A stretch of DNA of 64,000 nt from Nocardia ninae NBRC 108245 (GCF_007990755.1 NZ_BJXA01000015.1:1-64000); one strand, 5' to 3'; shown: positions 1 through 8,983, counted from the first letter of the stretch. The notes: generated by a model not told the origin, from the sequence alone. Numbers and translations: made by a program.

Positions 1-1067
1 AGCGCCGCGATCGCCGCGCGCACCCGGCGCTCGGCGAGTTGCTGGGCGCACTGCCGCCCGCCCGCCGACTCGACCAGTGCCGCGGCCCGAGCGGTGTCCA
101 TCGCATCGGTGCCCGGACCGCGGCCGAACATCGTCGCCAGCTCGGCGGCCGCCTCGGTGCCGGAGCCGAGCGCCGAGACCACCGGCAGCGACATGGTGTG
201 GCGGGCAAGGTCGCTCGCCGGTTTGCCGGTGACCAGCGGGTCACCCCAGATCCCGATCAGGTCGTCGACGAACTGGAAGGCCATGCCGAGTTCGCGCCCG
301 AACGTGTCCATCGCCGCGACGGTGGGTGGCTCCGCCTGTGCGCACAGGGCCCCCAGCGCGCACGCACAGCCCATCAGCGCGCCGGTCTTACCCATGGCCA
401 TCCGCGCGTACTCCTCGACATCGACGTGCCCGCCCGAGCGGAACCGGCAATCGGCGTGCTGGCCGTGACACATCTCGATGACGGTCGTTTCCATCCTGGC
501 GACCGCCGCCGTGGCCGTCGGTGCGGGCAGACCGTCCACCAGCACGCGCACCGCGAGGGCGTGCAGCGCGTCGCCGAGCAGCATCGCGTCGGGGATGCCC
601 CACACCGTCCACACGGCGGGCCTGCCACGGCGGACCTGGTCGGCGTCCATGATGTCGTCGTGCAGGAGCGTGAAGTTGTGGACCAGCTCCACCGCGGCCG
701 CCGCGGCGAGCGCGGTGTGTGGGCCGGCCCCGCACGCCGCGGCCGAGCAGACGGTCAACGCCGGTCGCAGGGCCTTGCCTACGGGTTGCGGGGTCGCGGT
801 GCCGTCGGCGTCCCACCAGCCGAGGTGGTAGCCGCCCATCCGGCGCAGCGGTTCGGGTAACGACGAAATCGCCTCGCGCAGTAGCGGATCGCATAGCTCG
901 CGGACGTTGGACAGAATCTCTGTGGCCCGGCGGCTCGTCGCCGCCGAGGTGCTCTCGATCATCAGCACATACACCTTCCCTAGCGGTGTCGTGGATACGG
1001 AATCCGGGTCCCACGACCGGGAACGCCGCGGCTGCTCGGTATTCGGCCGCCGCGGCGTCGAAGACAT
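1..1067 (-). CDS. Polyprenyl diphosphate synthase, probable encapsulin cargo (3' end outside window)
   Basis: Trans-isoprenyl diphosphate synthase that would elongate allylic diphosphates with IPP. The first aspartate-rich motif HDDIMD (D137, D138, D141 from the start chosen here) and the second, VDDLIGIWGD (D268, D269), are both visible, so the enzyme looks active. The frame runs off the left edge after 355 codons. The catalytic fold begins near the internal ATG at 962, but the frame stays open upstream to an ATG at 1067, only 19 bp after the encapsulin stop. That adds about 35 residues rich in Ser, Thr, Pro and Arg with no predicted structure. Family 2 encapsulin cargo enzymes are known to carry such disordered N-terminal loading regions, so I prefer 1067. 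No strong ribosome binding site decides between the starts. Same strand as the shell gene, so probably one operon. Product chain length cannot be told from the sequence. Confidence 0.85.
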   Translation of the reverse strand, partial: MSSTPRRPNTEQPRRSRSWDPDSVSTTPLGKVYVLMIESTSAATSRRATEILSNVRELCDPLLREAISSLPEPLRRMGGYHLGWWDADGTATPQPVGKALRPALTVCSAAACGAGPHTALAAAAAVELVHNFTLLHDDIMDADQVRRGRPAVWTVWGIPDAMLLGDALHALAVRVLVDGLPAPTATAAVARMETTVIEMCHGQHADCRFRSGGHVDVEEYARMAMGKTGALMGCACALGALCAQAEPPTVAAMDTFGRELGMAFQFVDDLIGIWGDPLVTGKPASDLARHTMSLPVVSALGSGTEAAAELATMFGRGPGTDAMDTARAAALVESAGGRQCAQQLAERRVRAAIAA

Positions 1068-1086
1068 CGAGGTCGCTGATCGTCGG

Positions 1087-2499
1087 TCAGTCCGCTTGGC
1101 GGGCGACCAGAACGTTGTCGAGAATGCCGAGCGCGTCGGGGACGAGGATCGCCGCGGAGTAGTAGCAACTGACCAGATAAGAAATGATCGACTGGTCGTC
1201 GATGCCTTTGAAACGGACGTTGAGGCTCGGCTCGAATTCGTCCGGGAGCCCGGTTTGGTGCAGACCGATGACGCCCTGATCTTTTTCGCCGGTGCGCATG
1301 GCCAGAATCGAGGTGGTCTGGTTGGTGCTGACCGGGATCTTGCTACACGGAAAGATCGGCACTCCGCGCCACGCGGGTACCCGGTTGCCGTCGATATCGA
1401 TGGTGTCCGGGTACAGGCCGCGTTTGCTGCATTCGCGACCGAACGCGGCGATCGCTTTCGGATGTGCGAGAAAGAGTTTGGTGCTGCGCCGCATGCTGAG
1501 CAGCTCGTCCATGTCGTCCGGGGTGGGCGGGCCCGACTCGGAGTAGATGCGCTGCTTCAGATCGCAATTGCGCAGCAGGCCGAAGTCGGGGCTGTTGACG
1601 AGGTCGTCCTCGCGGCGTTCGTAGAGCGCCTCGATGGTCAGCCGCAACTGCTGCTGGGTCTGGTTCATCGGGTCGTTGAAGAGATCAGCGACGCGGGTGT
1701 GCACGCGCAGCACGCTCTGCGCGAGGCTGAGCTCGTACTCGCGCGGACGGACGTCGTAGTCCACGAAGGTGCCGTCGATTTCGGGTTCACCCGCGTGGCC
1801 CGAGGTGATCTGGATATTCGCTTCGCCCTGTTTGTTCTGTGGTCGAGCGGCGGCGGCGGCAACCTGGGAAAGTTGCGTGCGGAGTGCGGGTACGTGGTCG
1901 AGCACTTCGTCCAGCGCCTGCCGCGGCAGGACCAGCACGATGCTCTTGGTGATCGCCTTGACGGTGGCCGGCCAAATGGCCGAGGAGTCGGTGAAACTCT
2001 GCTCGCCGACATAGTTGCCGCCGGCCAGGGTGCCGAGCATGGTCGGCTCGCCGTATTCGCCGGAGCCCATTTTGGCCAGTTTGCCGTGCACGATCAGTAT
2101 CACTTGATTCATCGGATACCCGAATTCGGCTACCACCGCACCCGGTTCGAATTCGCGCTGTTCGAATCGCCGCGCGAGTGCGCGCAGTACTTCCTCGTCG
2201 TCGATCTCGCGCAGCGCCGCCATTTCCCGCAGCTCCATCGGGATCACCCGGGCCTGTGAGCCGTCGACCGAAAACTCGATCCGGCCGTTTCCGATGGTGT
2301 GGGTCAGTCGGCGGTTCACCCGGTAGACACCACCGTTGACCTGCGTCCACGGCAGCATTCTGGTCAGCCAGCGGGAGGTGATCCCCTGCATCTGGGGTTC
2401 GGATTTGGTGGTGGTCGCCAATTGGTGCGCGGCGGTGGTGCTGAGACTCTTGCGTCCATTGGTCTCAGCGGAAGCAGACACTGGCGTTTCGATTGTCAT
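1087..2499 (-). CDS. Family 2B encapsulin shell protein with cNMP-binding-like domain
   Basis: 470 residues. A flexible N-terminus (1-45) is followed by a Crp-type cyclic-nucleotide-binding fold (about 88-210, with GNYVGEQSF at 161-169) and an HK97-type shell domain to the C-terminus. This order is that of family 2B encapsulins, which self-assemble into protein compartments; known family 2 cargos include cysteine desulfurase, terpene cyclase, polyprenyl transferase and xylulose kinase. The prenyl synthase 19 bp downstream fits as cargo. In the phosphate-binding cassette the Arg that normally contacts cAMP is replaced (IWPATV where RxATV is usual), so ordinary cAMP binding is doubtful. It is not a transcription factor: there is no helix-turn-helix. 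Recognition is from memory of the family, not from a search. Confidence 0.88.
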   Translation of the reverse strand: MTIETPVSASAETNGRKSLSTTAAHQLATTTKSEPQMQGITSRWLTRMLPWTQVNGGVYRVNRRLTHTIGNGRIEFSVDGSQARVIPMELREMAALREIDDEEVLRALARRFEQREFEPGAVVAEFGYPMNQVILIVHGKLAKMGSGEYGEPTMLGTLAGGNYVGEQSFTDSSAIWPATVKAITKSIVLVLPRQALDEVLDHVPALRTQLSQVAAAAARPQNKQGEANIQITSGHAGEPEIDGTFVDYDVRPREYELSLAQSVLRVHTRVADLFNDPMNQTQQQLRLTIEALYERREDDLVNSPDFGLLRNCDLKQRIYSESGPPTPDDMDELLSMRRSTKLFLAHPKAIAAFGRECSKRGLYPDTIDIDGNRVPAWRGVPIFPCSKIPVSTNQTTSILAMRTGEKDQGVIGLHQTGLPDEFEPSLNVRFKGIDDQSIISYLVSCYYSAAILVPDALGILDNVLVARQAD

Positions 2500-3001
2500 A
2501 TTTGATCCTCACCTCGAAATGGTCACCATGGACGGTCGGCGCTGAAAGTCCGAATAGGTGATCGTTCAGATTCGACGGTTGTGCACAGCAGGTCGGCAGG
2601 CGGCGATAGGCCGGGTGCGGACGGTCACTCGAGCGAATGTTGCTATATGACAGTGCATTTCAGACGCTCTCGATCTTAAGTCGCGGAACCTGTTGGACGC
2701 AGCGAAAATTCGAATATTAGTCGTTATTATTCGGATGGTTGCGACACGTATTCGATTGGGACAACGGTTGATAACGCTTCGTCGCGGTTCATGAAAGTCG
2801 AGACAAAATGGCGGTCGGCAGCTATCTTCTAGCCGTCGAGCCGCGCGATGCTCTGCAGGGCACCGGCTACCCGGCGGCAATGACGTCGTGCGGCGGTGCG
2901 GGTCACATCGCCGTGCAGGACGGCGGTCGTCCGCCCGATCCGGCCGAGTCTCGAGTGCTCGGTATCGGGTGCGCGGGGCGCAGGCGGATTAGCCTCGAGG
3001 T
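2500..3001. other. Gene-free region upstream of the encapsulin operon
   Basis: About 500 bp between the divergent encapsulin and DUF2277 genes. I see no convincing reading frame. The middle (about 2640-2790) is clearly more AT-rich than the surroundings and holds an inverted repeat, CGAATA at 2711-2716 and TATTCG at 2728-2733. This is the likely promoter and control region for the encapsulin operon, which reads leftward. No known operator is recognised. Confidence 0.4.
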
Positions 3002-3283
3002 ATGTGTCGAAACATCACTGCCCTGCGGGGACTAGAGCCCGCGGCGACGCCGGAGGAGATCCAGGCCGCCGCGCTGCAGTACGTACGCAAGGTCGGCGGG
3101 CTGTCCAGCATCTCGGCCGCGACCCAGCCCGCGGTCGATGCCGCCGTCGCCGACATCGCGGCGGTCACGGCCCGGCTGCTCGCGCAACTGCCGGATCGCA
3201 AGGTGCCGCCGAAGTCGGTGCCGCCACTGCGCCGACCCGAGGTGCAGGCGCGGATCCAGGCCAGGGCGCACTCGCACGACTGA
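3002..3283 (+). CDS. DUF2277 family protein
   Basis: 93 residues beginning MCRNITALRGLEPAATPEEI, the typical start of DUF2277 proteins (MCRNI, then a conserved helix with AALQYVRKV). The family is small, cytosolic and of unknown function; the conserved early Cys could be functional. It stands alone: the next gene starts 92 bp later behind its own promoter and operator. The first ATG is the only plausible start. Confidence 0.85.
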   Translation: MCRNITALRGLEPAATPEEIQAAALQYVRKVGGLSSISAATQPAVDAAVADIAAVTARLLAQLPDRKVPPKSVPPLRRPEVQARIQARAHSHD

Positions 3284-3335
3284 CCGCGAGCTCGCCGACT
3301 TCCGGCGCGAGTGAGCTCCTAACGGCACCTGCTAT

Positions 3336-3352
3336 CTTGAACGTCGTTCAAG
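3336..3352. promoter_or_regulatory. BioQ-like operator, perfect 17-bp palindrome
   Basis: CTTGAACGTCGTTCAAG is a perfect palindrome around a central T and contains TGAAC-N3-GTTCA, the form of sites bound by the TetR-type biotin regulator BioQ in corynebacteria and mycobacteria. It overlaps a possible -10 element (TATCTT, 3333-3338) and lies 22 bp before bioY, a position that suits repression when biotin is plentiful. The regulator gene itself is not in the window. Confidence 0.7.
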
Positions 3353-3374
3353 CTGGTAGCGGGAGGAAGTCGTC

Positions 3375-3959
3375 GTGGATGGAGTCGAGAACTCTCGGGG
3401 GTCGAGGGTCGCCTTTTCGGCGCGCGATATCGCACAGATCGCCGTATTCGCAGCGCTGATCGCGGCGATGGGCCTGCCCGGCGCCATCACCGTCGGCTTC
3501 AGCGGTGTGCCGATCACGGTGCAGACACTGGGTGTGATCTTGGCCGGCGCGGTGCTCGGCGCGCGCAAGGGAACGGCCGCTGTGCTGGTCTTTCTCGCGT
3601 TGACGATGATCGGCCTGCCGCTGCTGTCGGGTGGCCGCACCGGCCTGACCGCGATGGCCGGGCCGAGTGCCGGATACCTCGTCGGGTGGGCGCCCGCGGC
3701 GCTGGTCATCGGCCTGCTGACCGCGCGGATCCTGCCGAAGTATCCGCTGGTGCTCGGCCTGCTGATCAACGCGTTCGGCGGGATCCTGGTCATCTATCTC
3801 TTCGGCACCATCGGGTTGTTGCTGCGCACCGACCTGGACTTCCCGCACGCGATCAGCACCAACTTCGCGTTCATCCCCGGCGATCTGGCCAAGGTTGTCG
3901 TCGCGACGGTCGTCGCCAAGGGTGTGCATCGCGCGTACCCCGGCCTGATCCGTGCGTAG
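3375..3959 (+). CDS. bioY: Biotin transporter substrate-binding subunit BioY
   Basis: 194 residues with about six membrane segments and the BioY pattern: N-terminal AALIAAMG, then GVPITVQTLGVILAGAVLG, and a glycine/proline-rich loop (LSGGRTGL). It is the S component of an energy-coupling-factor transporter and binds biotin in the membrane. The GTG start at 3375 has a GGAGG ribosome site 8 bp upstream. It is the first gene of an operon whose bioM and bioN products supply the ATPase and the coupling membrane protein. The last 8 bp overlap the next gene. Control is probably through the palindrome just upstream. Confidence 0.93.
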   Translation: MDGVENSRGSRVAFSARDIAQIAVFAALIAAMGLPGAITVGFSGVPITVQTLGVILAGAVLGARKGTAAVLVFLALTMIGLPLLSGGRTGLTAMAGPSAGYLVGWAPAALVIGLLTARILPKYPLVLGLLINAFGGILVIYLFGTIGLLLRTDLDFPHAISTNFAFIPGDLAKVVVATVVAKGVHRAYPGLIRA

Positions 3960-5067
3960 TCCGGAACTCGGCGGCGCCGCGGAGCGGCCCGCCTTCGAAA
4001 TCGACGGCCGCACTTACACTTACGGCCAGCTCGACGCTGCGATCGAGCAGTGGATCGAACGCGACAGTGCGCCCGTCTACGACGCGTCGGCGCTGCCGGT
4101 GCCGGATGCGTTGATCTGTATCTGCGCGGCGGCTCGGCGCGGGGTCCCGGTGCTCGTGGAGAATCCCGAGGCGCGTCCCGAGCGCTCGGATATTCCGCCC
4201 TCGGCGTTCCTGTTGGTGACAACATCGGGCTCCACCGGCCGTCCGCGCCCGCTGGCCCGCACCGCGGCGTCCTGGTTCGACAGTTTTCCCGCGTTCACCG
4301 CGATCACCGGTGTCGAGGCCACCGACCGCGTGCTCATCACCGGTCCCTTGCACGCGACGATGCACCTGTTCGGCGCGCTGCACGCGCTGTGGCGCGGCGC
4401 GTGCGTCACCGACGATCCGTCGCGGGCGACGGTTGTGCATGCGGTGCCCGCGGTGCTTCGGGACGTGGTGCGCAAGGCACCGAGGTTGCGGACGGCGATC
4501 GTGGCGGGCATCGCCCTGGACGACGGTGCGCGAGCGGTGGCCGATGGCCTGGAGCTCATCGAGTACTACGGGTCCGCGGAGGTCTCGCTCGTCGCGGCAC
4601 GGCGGGTGCCCGAGCCGCTGCGCCTGCTCGACGGTGTCGACGCCGATATTCGGGACGGATTGCTTTATGTCCGTACCCCGTACCGCGTGCTCGGCGCTCC
4701 CGAATGGTGCAGCGTGGGCGACCTCGCCGAGCTCGGTTCGAATCACGAGCTCACGGTCCGGGGCAGGGGCGAATCCGCGATCAACGTCGGCGGCACGACG
4801 GTCGTCGCCGAGGATGTCGAACGCGTCCTCGGGACGCTCGACGGTGTCGCCGCGGTCGCGGTGGTCGGCTCACCGCACGCGGTGTTCGGCGAGATCGTCA
4901 CGGCCGCAGTACAACTCGACGGCGTCGAGATCGATGCGGTGCGGTCGCAGGCGCGCGGCCTGCTGATGAAGGAGGCCATGCCGCGGCGCTGGGTGCCGCT
5001 GCCGACGCTGCCGAGGACGGCCAGCGGGAAAGTGGCCAGAGGTCAGCTGAAAGACTTACTGGCATGA
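3952..5067 (+). CDS. Compact AMP-forming acyl-CoA ligase in the biotin operon
   Basis: 371 residues of the ANL superfamily, which activate carboxylic acids through acyl-adenylates. The adenylate loop TSGSTGRPRP is at 91-100, an EYYGSAEVS motif follows, and the C-terminal lysine sits in RTASGKVARGQ. It is well short of a normal ligase (500 or more residues), with a reduced N-terminal subdomain, yet the core motifs are intact. The GTG start overlaps bioY by 8 bp and the stop overlaps the thiolase start, so translation is coupled. The substrate is unknown; the setting suggests an acid linked to biotin, such as pimelate or a biotin catabolite, but this is inference. Confidence 0.85.
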   Translation: MRSPELGGAAERPAFEIDGRTYTYGQLDAAIEQWIERDSAPVYDASALPVPDALICICAAARRGVPVLVENPEARPERSDIPPSAFLLVTTSGSTGRPRPLARTAASWFDSFPAFTAITGVEATDRVLITGPLHATMHLFGALHALWRGACVTDDPSRATVVHAVPAVLRDVVRKAPRLRTAIVAGIALDDGARAVADGLELIEYYGSAEVSLVAARRVPEPLRLLDGVDADIRDGLLYVRTPYRVLGAPEWCSVGDLAELGSNHELTVRGRGESAINVGGTTVVAEDVERVLGTLDGVAAVAVVGSPHAVFGEIVTAAVQLDGVEIDAVRSQARGLLMKEAMPRRWVPLPTLPRTASGKVARGQLKDLLA

Positions 5068-6191
5068 ATTCGGTTCCCGTGCTGGTTGCGCCGCGTCGGA
5101 CGCCGATCGGCAATGCCGGGCACGGGTTCGCCGAGCTGACGACCACCGACCTGGCGGCGCCGGTCTTGCGCGAGGTGCTCTCGACGCTGCGCGACGCGGG
5201 TGTGGCTGCCGAGGTGGACGATGTCGTCCTCGGCAACTGCCTCGGGCCCGGCGGCAATCCGGCGCGGATCGCGGCGTTGCGGGCGGGGCTCGGTGTGCAG
5301 GTGCCGGGCGTCACGGTGGATCGGCAATGCGGGTCCGGTCTCGACGCGGTGATGCAGGCGGCGCTGCGGGTGCGCAGCGGGGCCGACCAGCTGATTCTCG
5401 CGGGCGGTGTCGAGTCGGCGAGCACCGCGCCGTGGCGGTTCTGGCCGCCGGTCGCGGACGCAGAGCCGGTGCGCTACACCCGGGCTCCCTTTGCGCCACC
5501 AGGTTTTCCGGACCCCGACATGGGCGTCGCCGCCGACGATCTCGCGCGCGTGCGTGGCATCAGCCGGGAGCGGCAGGACGCCTACGCGGCGCGTTCGCAC
5601 AGTCTCGCGGCGGCGACCGACTTCGCAGCGGAGATCGTGCCGATCGGCGAGGTGCGCCGCGACGAACGGATTCGCGCGGGGCTCACCGAGGCTCGGCTCG
5701 CGCGGTTGCGGCCCAGTTTCGGCGTCGAGGGGACGGCGACGGCGGGCAACTCGTGCGGCATCTCCGACGGTGCGGCGGTGCTGGCGGTGACCAGCGAGGC
5801 GTTGGCCGCCGGACTGCCCGCGCTGCGGATAGTCGGGTCGGCGGTGGCCGGATCCGATCCCGCGTACCCCGGTCTCGGGCCGGTGCCCGCGATACGGAAG
5901 CTGCTGCGGTGCACCGGGGTCGACGTGAGCGAGCTCGGGATCATCGAGATCACCGAGGCTTTCGCTACCGTGGTGCTGGCGGTGTCGGACGAACTGGGAT
6001 TGGACGAATCGCGGATCTGCCCGCAGGGCGGTGCCATCGCGATGGGGCATCCGTGGGGCGCGTCGGGGGCTATCTTGTTGGTGCGGTTGGCAAGTCAAAT
6101 GTTGTGCGCGGGTGGGCCCGCGCTGGGGCTCGCGGCGTGCGCCATCGGTGGCGGGCAAGGGATCGCCATGCTGGTGGAGCGGGTGTCGTGA
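5064..6191 (+). CDS. Thiolase (acetyl-CoA acetyltransferase family) in the biotin operon
   Basis: 375 residues with the thiolase signature: nucleophile C89 in VDRQCGSGLDA, the His motif GGAIAMGHPWGASG, and the C-terminal Cys motif CAIGGGQG. Thiolases make or break beta-ketoacyl-CoA bonds. The ATG at 5064 overlaps the stop of the upstream ligase (ATGA). A ligase plus a thiolase between biotin-transport genes suggests a short acyl-CoA route that builds or degrades a biotin-related acid; no dehydrogenase or hydratase accompanies it here. The exact substrate cannot be told. Confidence 0.9.
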   Translation: MNSVPVLVAPRRTPIGNAGHGFAELTTTDLAAPVLREVLSTLRDAGVAAEVDDVVLGNCLGPGGNPARIAALRAGLGVQVPGVTVDRQCGSGLDAVMQAALRVRSGADQLILAGGVESASTAPWRFWPPVADAEPVRYTRAPFAPPGFPDPDMGVAADDLARVRGISRERQDAYAARSHSLAAATDFAAEIVPIGEVRRDERIRAGLTEARLARLRPSFGVEGTATAGNSCGISDGAAVLAVTSEALAAGLPALRIVGSAVAGSDPAYPGLGPVPAIRKLLRCTGVDVSELGIIEITEAFATVVLAVSDELGLDESRICPQGGAIAMGHPWGASGAILLVRLASQMLCAGGPALGLAACAIGGGQGIAMLVERVS

Positions 6192-6219
6192 GCGAACCGC
6201 GAGTCACCGAGGCGGAGTC

Positions 6220-6900
6220 ATGAGTGAGATCGTCTTCTCGTCGGTGAGTCATCACTTCGGCGAGCGAAAAGTGTTGCGCGGCATCGACCTTCGGATCACC
6301 GAGCGTCGGGTCGGCATCATCGGCGCCAACGGCTCCGGTAAATCGACCCTGGCGCGCATGATCAACGGGTTGCTCACCCCGGCGTCGGGGACCGTCACCG
6401 TGGACGGTGTCGACGTGGCACGCAAGGGTGCGCAGGTGCGGCGCAAGGTCGGGTTCGTGTTCACCGACCCGGACACCCAGATCGTGATGCCGACCGTCGC
6501 GGAAGACCTCGCTTTCTCGTTGCGCCGAACGGGATTGAGCAAGCAGGAGATCGCCGCGCGCGTCGAGGAGATGCTGGCCCGCTTCGGCCTGCACGAGCAC
6601 GGTGATCATCCCTCGCACCTGCTGTCCGGTGGGCAGAAGCAGTTGCTCGCCATCGGCGCGGTGCTGATCCGCAGACCCGAGGTGATCATCGCGGACGAGC
6701 CGACGACCCTGCTCGACCTGCGCAATGCCCGGGTGGTCGCCGACGCGCTGGATGCGATGGATCAGCAGGTGATCGTCGTGACGCACCAGCTGGCGCTGCT
6801 GAACAGTTTCGAGCGGGTCATCGTGATCGATGACGGTCTCGTGGCCTTCGACGGAACGCCGGCCGCCGCCGTCCCCGCCTACCGGGAACTGGTCGAATGA
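6220..6900 (+). CDS. bioM: ECF transporter ATPase BioM
   Basis: 226 residues. Walker A GANGSGKST at 35-43, a Q-loop (DPDTQIVMPTV), the signature LSGGQKQLL, Walker B VIIADEP and a switch His (VTHQ). The QIVMPTV segment is typical of cobalt/biotin ECF ATPases (CbiO/BioM). It powers biotin uptake with BioN and BioY. The ATG at 6220 follows the thiolase stop by 28 bp with GGCGGAG as a likely ribosome site. The stop overlaps bioN by 4 bp (ATGA). Confidence 0.9.
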   Translation: MSEIVFSSVSHHFGERKVLRGIDLRITERRVGIIGANGSGKSTLARMINGLLTPASGTVTVDGVDVARKGAQVRRKVGFVFTDPDTQIVMPTVAEDLAFSLRRTGLSKQEIAARVEEMLARFGLHEHGDHPSHLLSGGQKQLLAIGAVLIRRPEVIIADEPTTLLDLRNARVVADALDAMDQQVIVVTHQLALLNSFERVIVIDDGLVAFDGTPAAAVPAYRELVE

Positions 6901-7499
6901 TCGGGCTGTACCGGCCCGGTGACTCGCTGCTACACCGGCTACCCGCCGGGGTGAAGCTGTTGCTGCTGATCGTGTCGATCGTGGCGGCAACAGTGTTGGT
7001 GCGCAGCCCGATTCAGGTCGGCATGGTCGGTGTGGCGGTCGCCGGGTTGTTCGCGCTGGCGCGCATTCCGTTCGGCGTGGCCGTGGCGCAACTGCGGCCG
7101 ATGGTGTGGATGTTGCTGATCATCGCGGTGTTCCAGGTGCTGATCACCTCGCCCGCGCGGGCCGTCGTCGTGTGCGGCGTGCTGTTGATCTCGGTGGCGC
7201 TCGCGGCGCTGGTTACGCTCACCACCCGGGTGACCGATCTGCTCGACACCGTGACGCGGGCACTCGGGCCGCTGCGCCGGATCGGGGTCGACCCCGAACG
7301 GGTCGGTTTGCTACTCGCGCTTGCCATTCGGTGTGTGCCCTTGCTGGCGGGCATCGTGCACGAGGTGGGCGAGGCGCGGCGGGCCCGCGGGCTGGAATGG
7401 TCGATGACGGCCTTGGTGACGCCGGTGCTGGTGCGGGCGTTGCGCACCGCGGACGCGATGGGTGACGCGCTGGCCGCGCGAGGAGTGGACGATGAGTGA
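6897..7499 (+). CDS. bioN: ECF transporter transmembrane coupling protein BioN
   Basis: 200 residues of the CbiQ/EcfT family, with about five membrane helices and a cytoplasmic coupling stretch containing EARRARGLEW, the arginine-glycine motif that contacts the ATPases. It links ATP hydrolysis by BioM to biotin release by BioY. The ATG overlaps the bioM stop by 4 bp, and the 3' end overlaps the following ligase gene by 8 bp. Confidence 0.9.
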   Translation: MIGLYRPGDSLLHRLPAGVKLLLLIVSIVAATVLVRSPIQVGMVGVAVAGLFALARIPFGVAVAQLRPMVWMLLIIAVFQVLITSPARAVVVCGVLLISVALAALVTLTTRVTDLLDTVTRALGPLRRIGVDPERVGLLLALAIRCVPLLAGIVHEVGEARRARGLEWSMTALVTPVLVRALRTADAMGDALAARGVDDE

Positions 7500-8901
7500 G
7501 CTGCTGGCCGAGCGCATCGCCCGGTGCGCCGCCGAGTATCCGGCCTCGGCCGCCGTGATATCCGCTCCTGAGAGCGTCGACTATCAGGAGTTCTGGTCTC
7601 GGGTGACCCGGACTGCTGCCGGGCTGAGCGGCATGAATCGTGTTGCGGTGCTGCCGACTTCGGATGTGGAATCGCTGGTCGCCGTGACGGCCGCCGCGTT
7701 CGCGGGTGTCAGTATCGTGCTGCTGCACCGGCATCTGCTGGCGGACCAGCTGAGCGCGGTGCTCGAGCTCGCGAAACCCGGTGCCGTCGTCGCGACGGCA
7801 CCGCAGCATCGTCGGCTGCGGAAGATGGGGTTCGACGGGGACGTTCAGACCGTTGCCACGCTGGAATCGGCGGGAGTGCCCGGTCGTGCCCGACCCGACA
7901 ACGAGCTGCTGGTCGGCATCACCTCCGGCACCACCGGCGCGCCGAAACTGTTCGTGCGCAACCAGCGATCATGGGCGACCACCCTCGATCGCTCCGACGC
8001 CACCTTCGACATCGGCAGCGGAGACCTTGTCTCGGCGCCAGGCGTGCTCGATCACACGCACTTCCTGTACGGCGCGCTGCATGCCCTGACCCGAGGGGCG
8101 ACGGTGGACTTGCGACCGGTCATGCAGTCGCTGAACGACGGTGCGACACATCTCTATTCGGTCCCGACGATCGCTTGGGACGTGGTGCGGTCGGGGACCG
8201 GCCCGATCGGCAGCGTCCGCGAGGTGCTGTCCTCTGCGTCCCGGTGGCCGCGCACGGGAAGGCAAGCACTGCAAGCGATCCTGCCCAACGCGTCCCTGGT
8301 GCATTTCTACGGCGCCTCCGAGCTGAGCTTCGTATCCTTCGACCGGGGACTCGGTGACACCGACGAGAAGTCGGCGGGCGAACTGTTCGACGGCGTCGAA
8401 GCCGACATCCGGGACGGGCTGGTTTTCGTGCGCAGCGACATGCTGTTCGACGGTTACCTGACCGAGCACGGCATGACCGGCGGACCCGTCGACGGATGGA
8501 TGACGGTGGGTGACCGAGGCATGGTCGTCGACAATCGGCTGCGCCTGTTCGGCCGGGAGAGCGAAATGCTGATCCGAGCCGGCCTGAATGTGGAACCTGC
8601 CGCCATCGAAGCCGCACTCACCGCGCTACCGGGCATCGCCGAAGCGGCCTGCATCGGCATTCCCGACGCCCGCATGGGCGAGGCCCCTGCCGCCGCGATC
8701 GTGGTGGACGCCGACGCCCCGACCACCGACGAGATCTGGCGGCATCTGCGCGCAACCCTGCCCAGGCCCAGCATCCCGGTCCAGTTGCTGACGCTGCACC
8801 GTTTGCCGCGCACGCCACGCGGCAAACTCGACCGCCAAGCCCTCGCCGAAGCCCTAGCCGCCGATCAGCGGGCGCACGCGGAAGACAATCCCGCCCGTTA
8901 A
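7492..8901 (+). CDS. Second AMP-forming acyl-CoA ligase of the biotin operon
   Basis: 469 residues of the ANL superfamily. The adenylate loop ITSGTTGAPK is at 143-152, then HFYGASELS, a GDRG hinge-type Asp and the catalytic Lys in RTPRGKLDRQ. The start is the ATG at 7492, inside the end of bioN (8-bp overlap) with GAGG upstream. It is a paralogue of the compact ligase in the same operon (both share the layout around DGVEADIRDG). Two related ligases with one thiolase suggests that two acids, or two steps, are activated. The last gene of the operon; ilvD follows after 82 bp. Confidence 0.88.
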   Translation: MSELLAERIARCAAEYPASAAVISAPESVDYQEFWSRVTRTAAGLSGMNRVAVLPTSDVESLVAVTAAAFAGVSIVLLHRHLLADQLSAVLELAKPGAVVATAPQHRRLRKMGFDGDVQTVATLESAGVPGRARPDNELLVGITSGTTGAPKLFVRNQRSWATTLDRSDATFDIGSGDLVSAPGVLDHTHFLYGALHALTRGATVDLRPVMQSLNDGATHLYSVPTIAWDVVRSGTGPIGSVREVLSSASRWPRTGRQALQAILPNASLVHFYGASELSFVSFDRGLGDTDEKSAGELFDGVEADIRDGLVFVRSDMLFDGYLTEHGMTGGPVDGWMTVGDRGMVVDNRLRLFGRESEMLIRAGLNVEPAAIEAALTALPGIAEAACIGIPDARMGEAPAAAIVVDADAPTTDEIWRHLRATLPRPSIPVQLLTLHRLPRTPRGKLDRQALAEALAADQRAHAEDNPAR

Positions 8902-8983
8902 AAAGGGTGTGCACGTCGTGGGGTGTGCGGTTTCGGGCGTGGGGTGGTGAGGTTGCGCGGCGGGGAGAGGATGATGGGGGATC

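Noticed and set aside
1829-2239. Crp/Fnr transcription factor
   Set aside because: The cNMP-like fold is present but there is no C-terminal helix-turn-helix; the rest is an HK97-type shell domain.
2566-2880. Minus-strand frame of 104 codons upstream of the encapsulin gene
   Set aside because: Arg/Cys/Ile-rich composition without motifs, in the AT-rich control region; no ribosome site.
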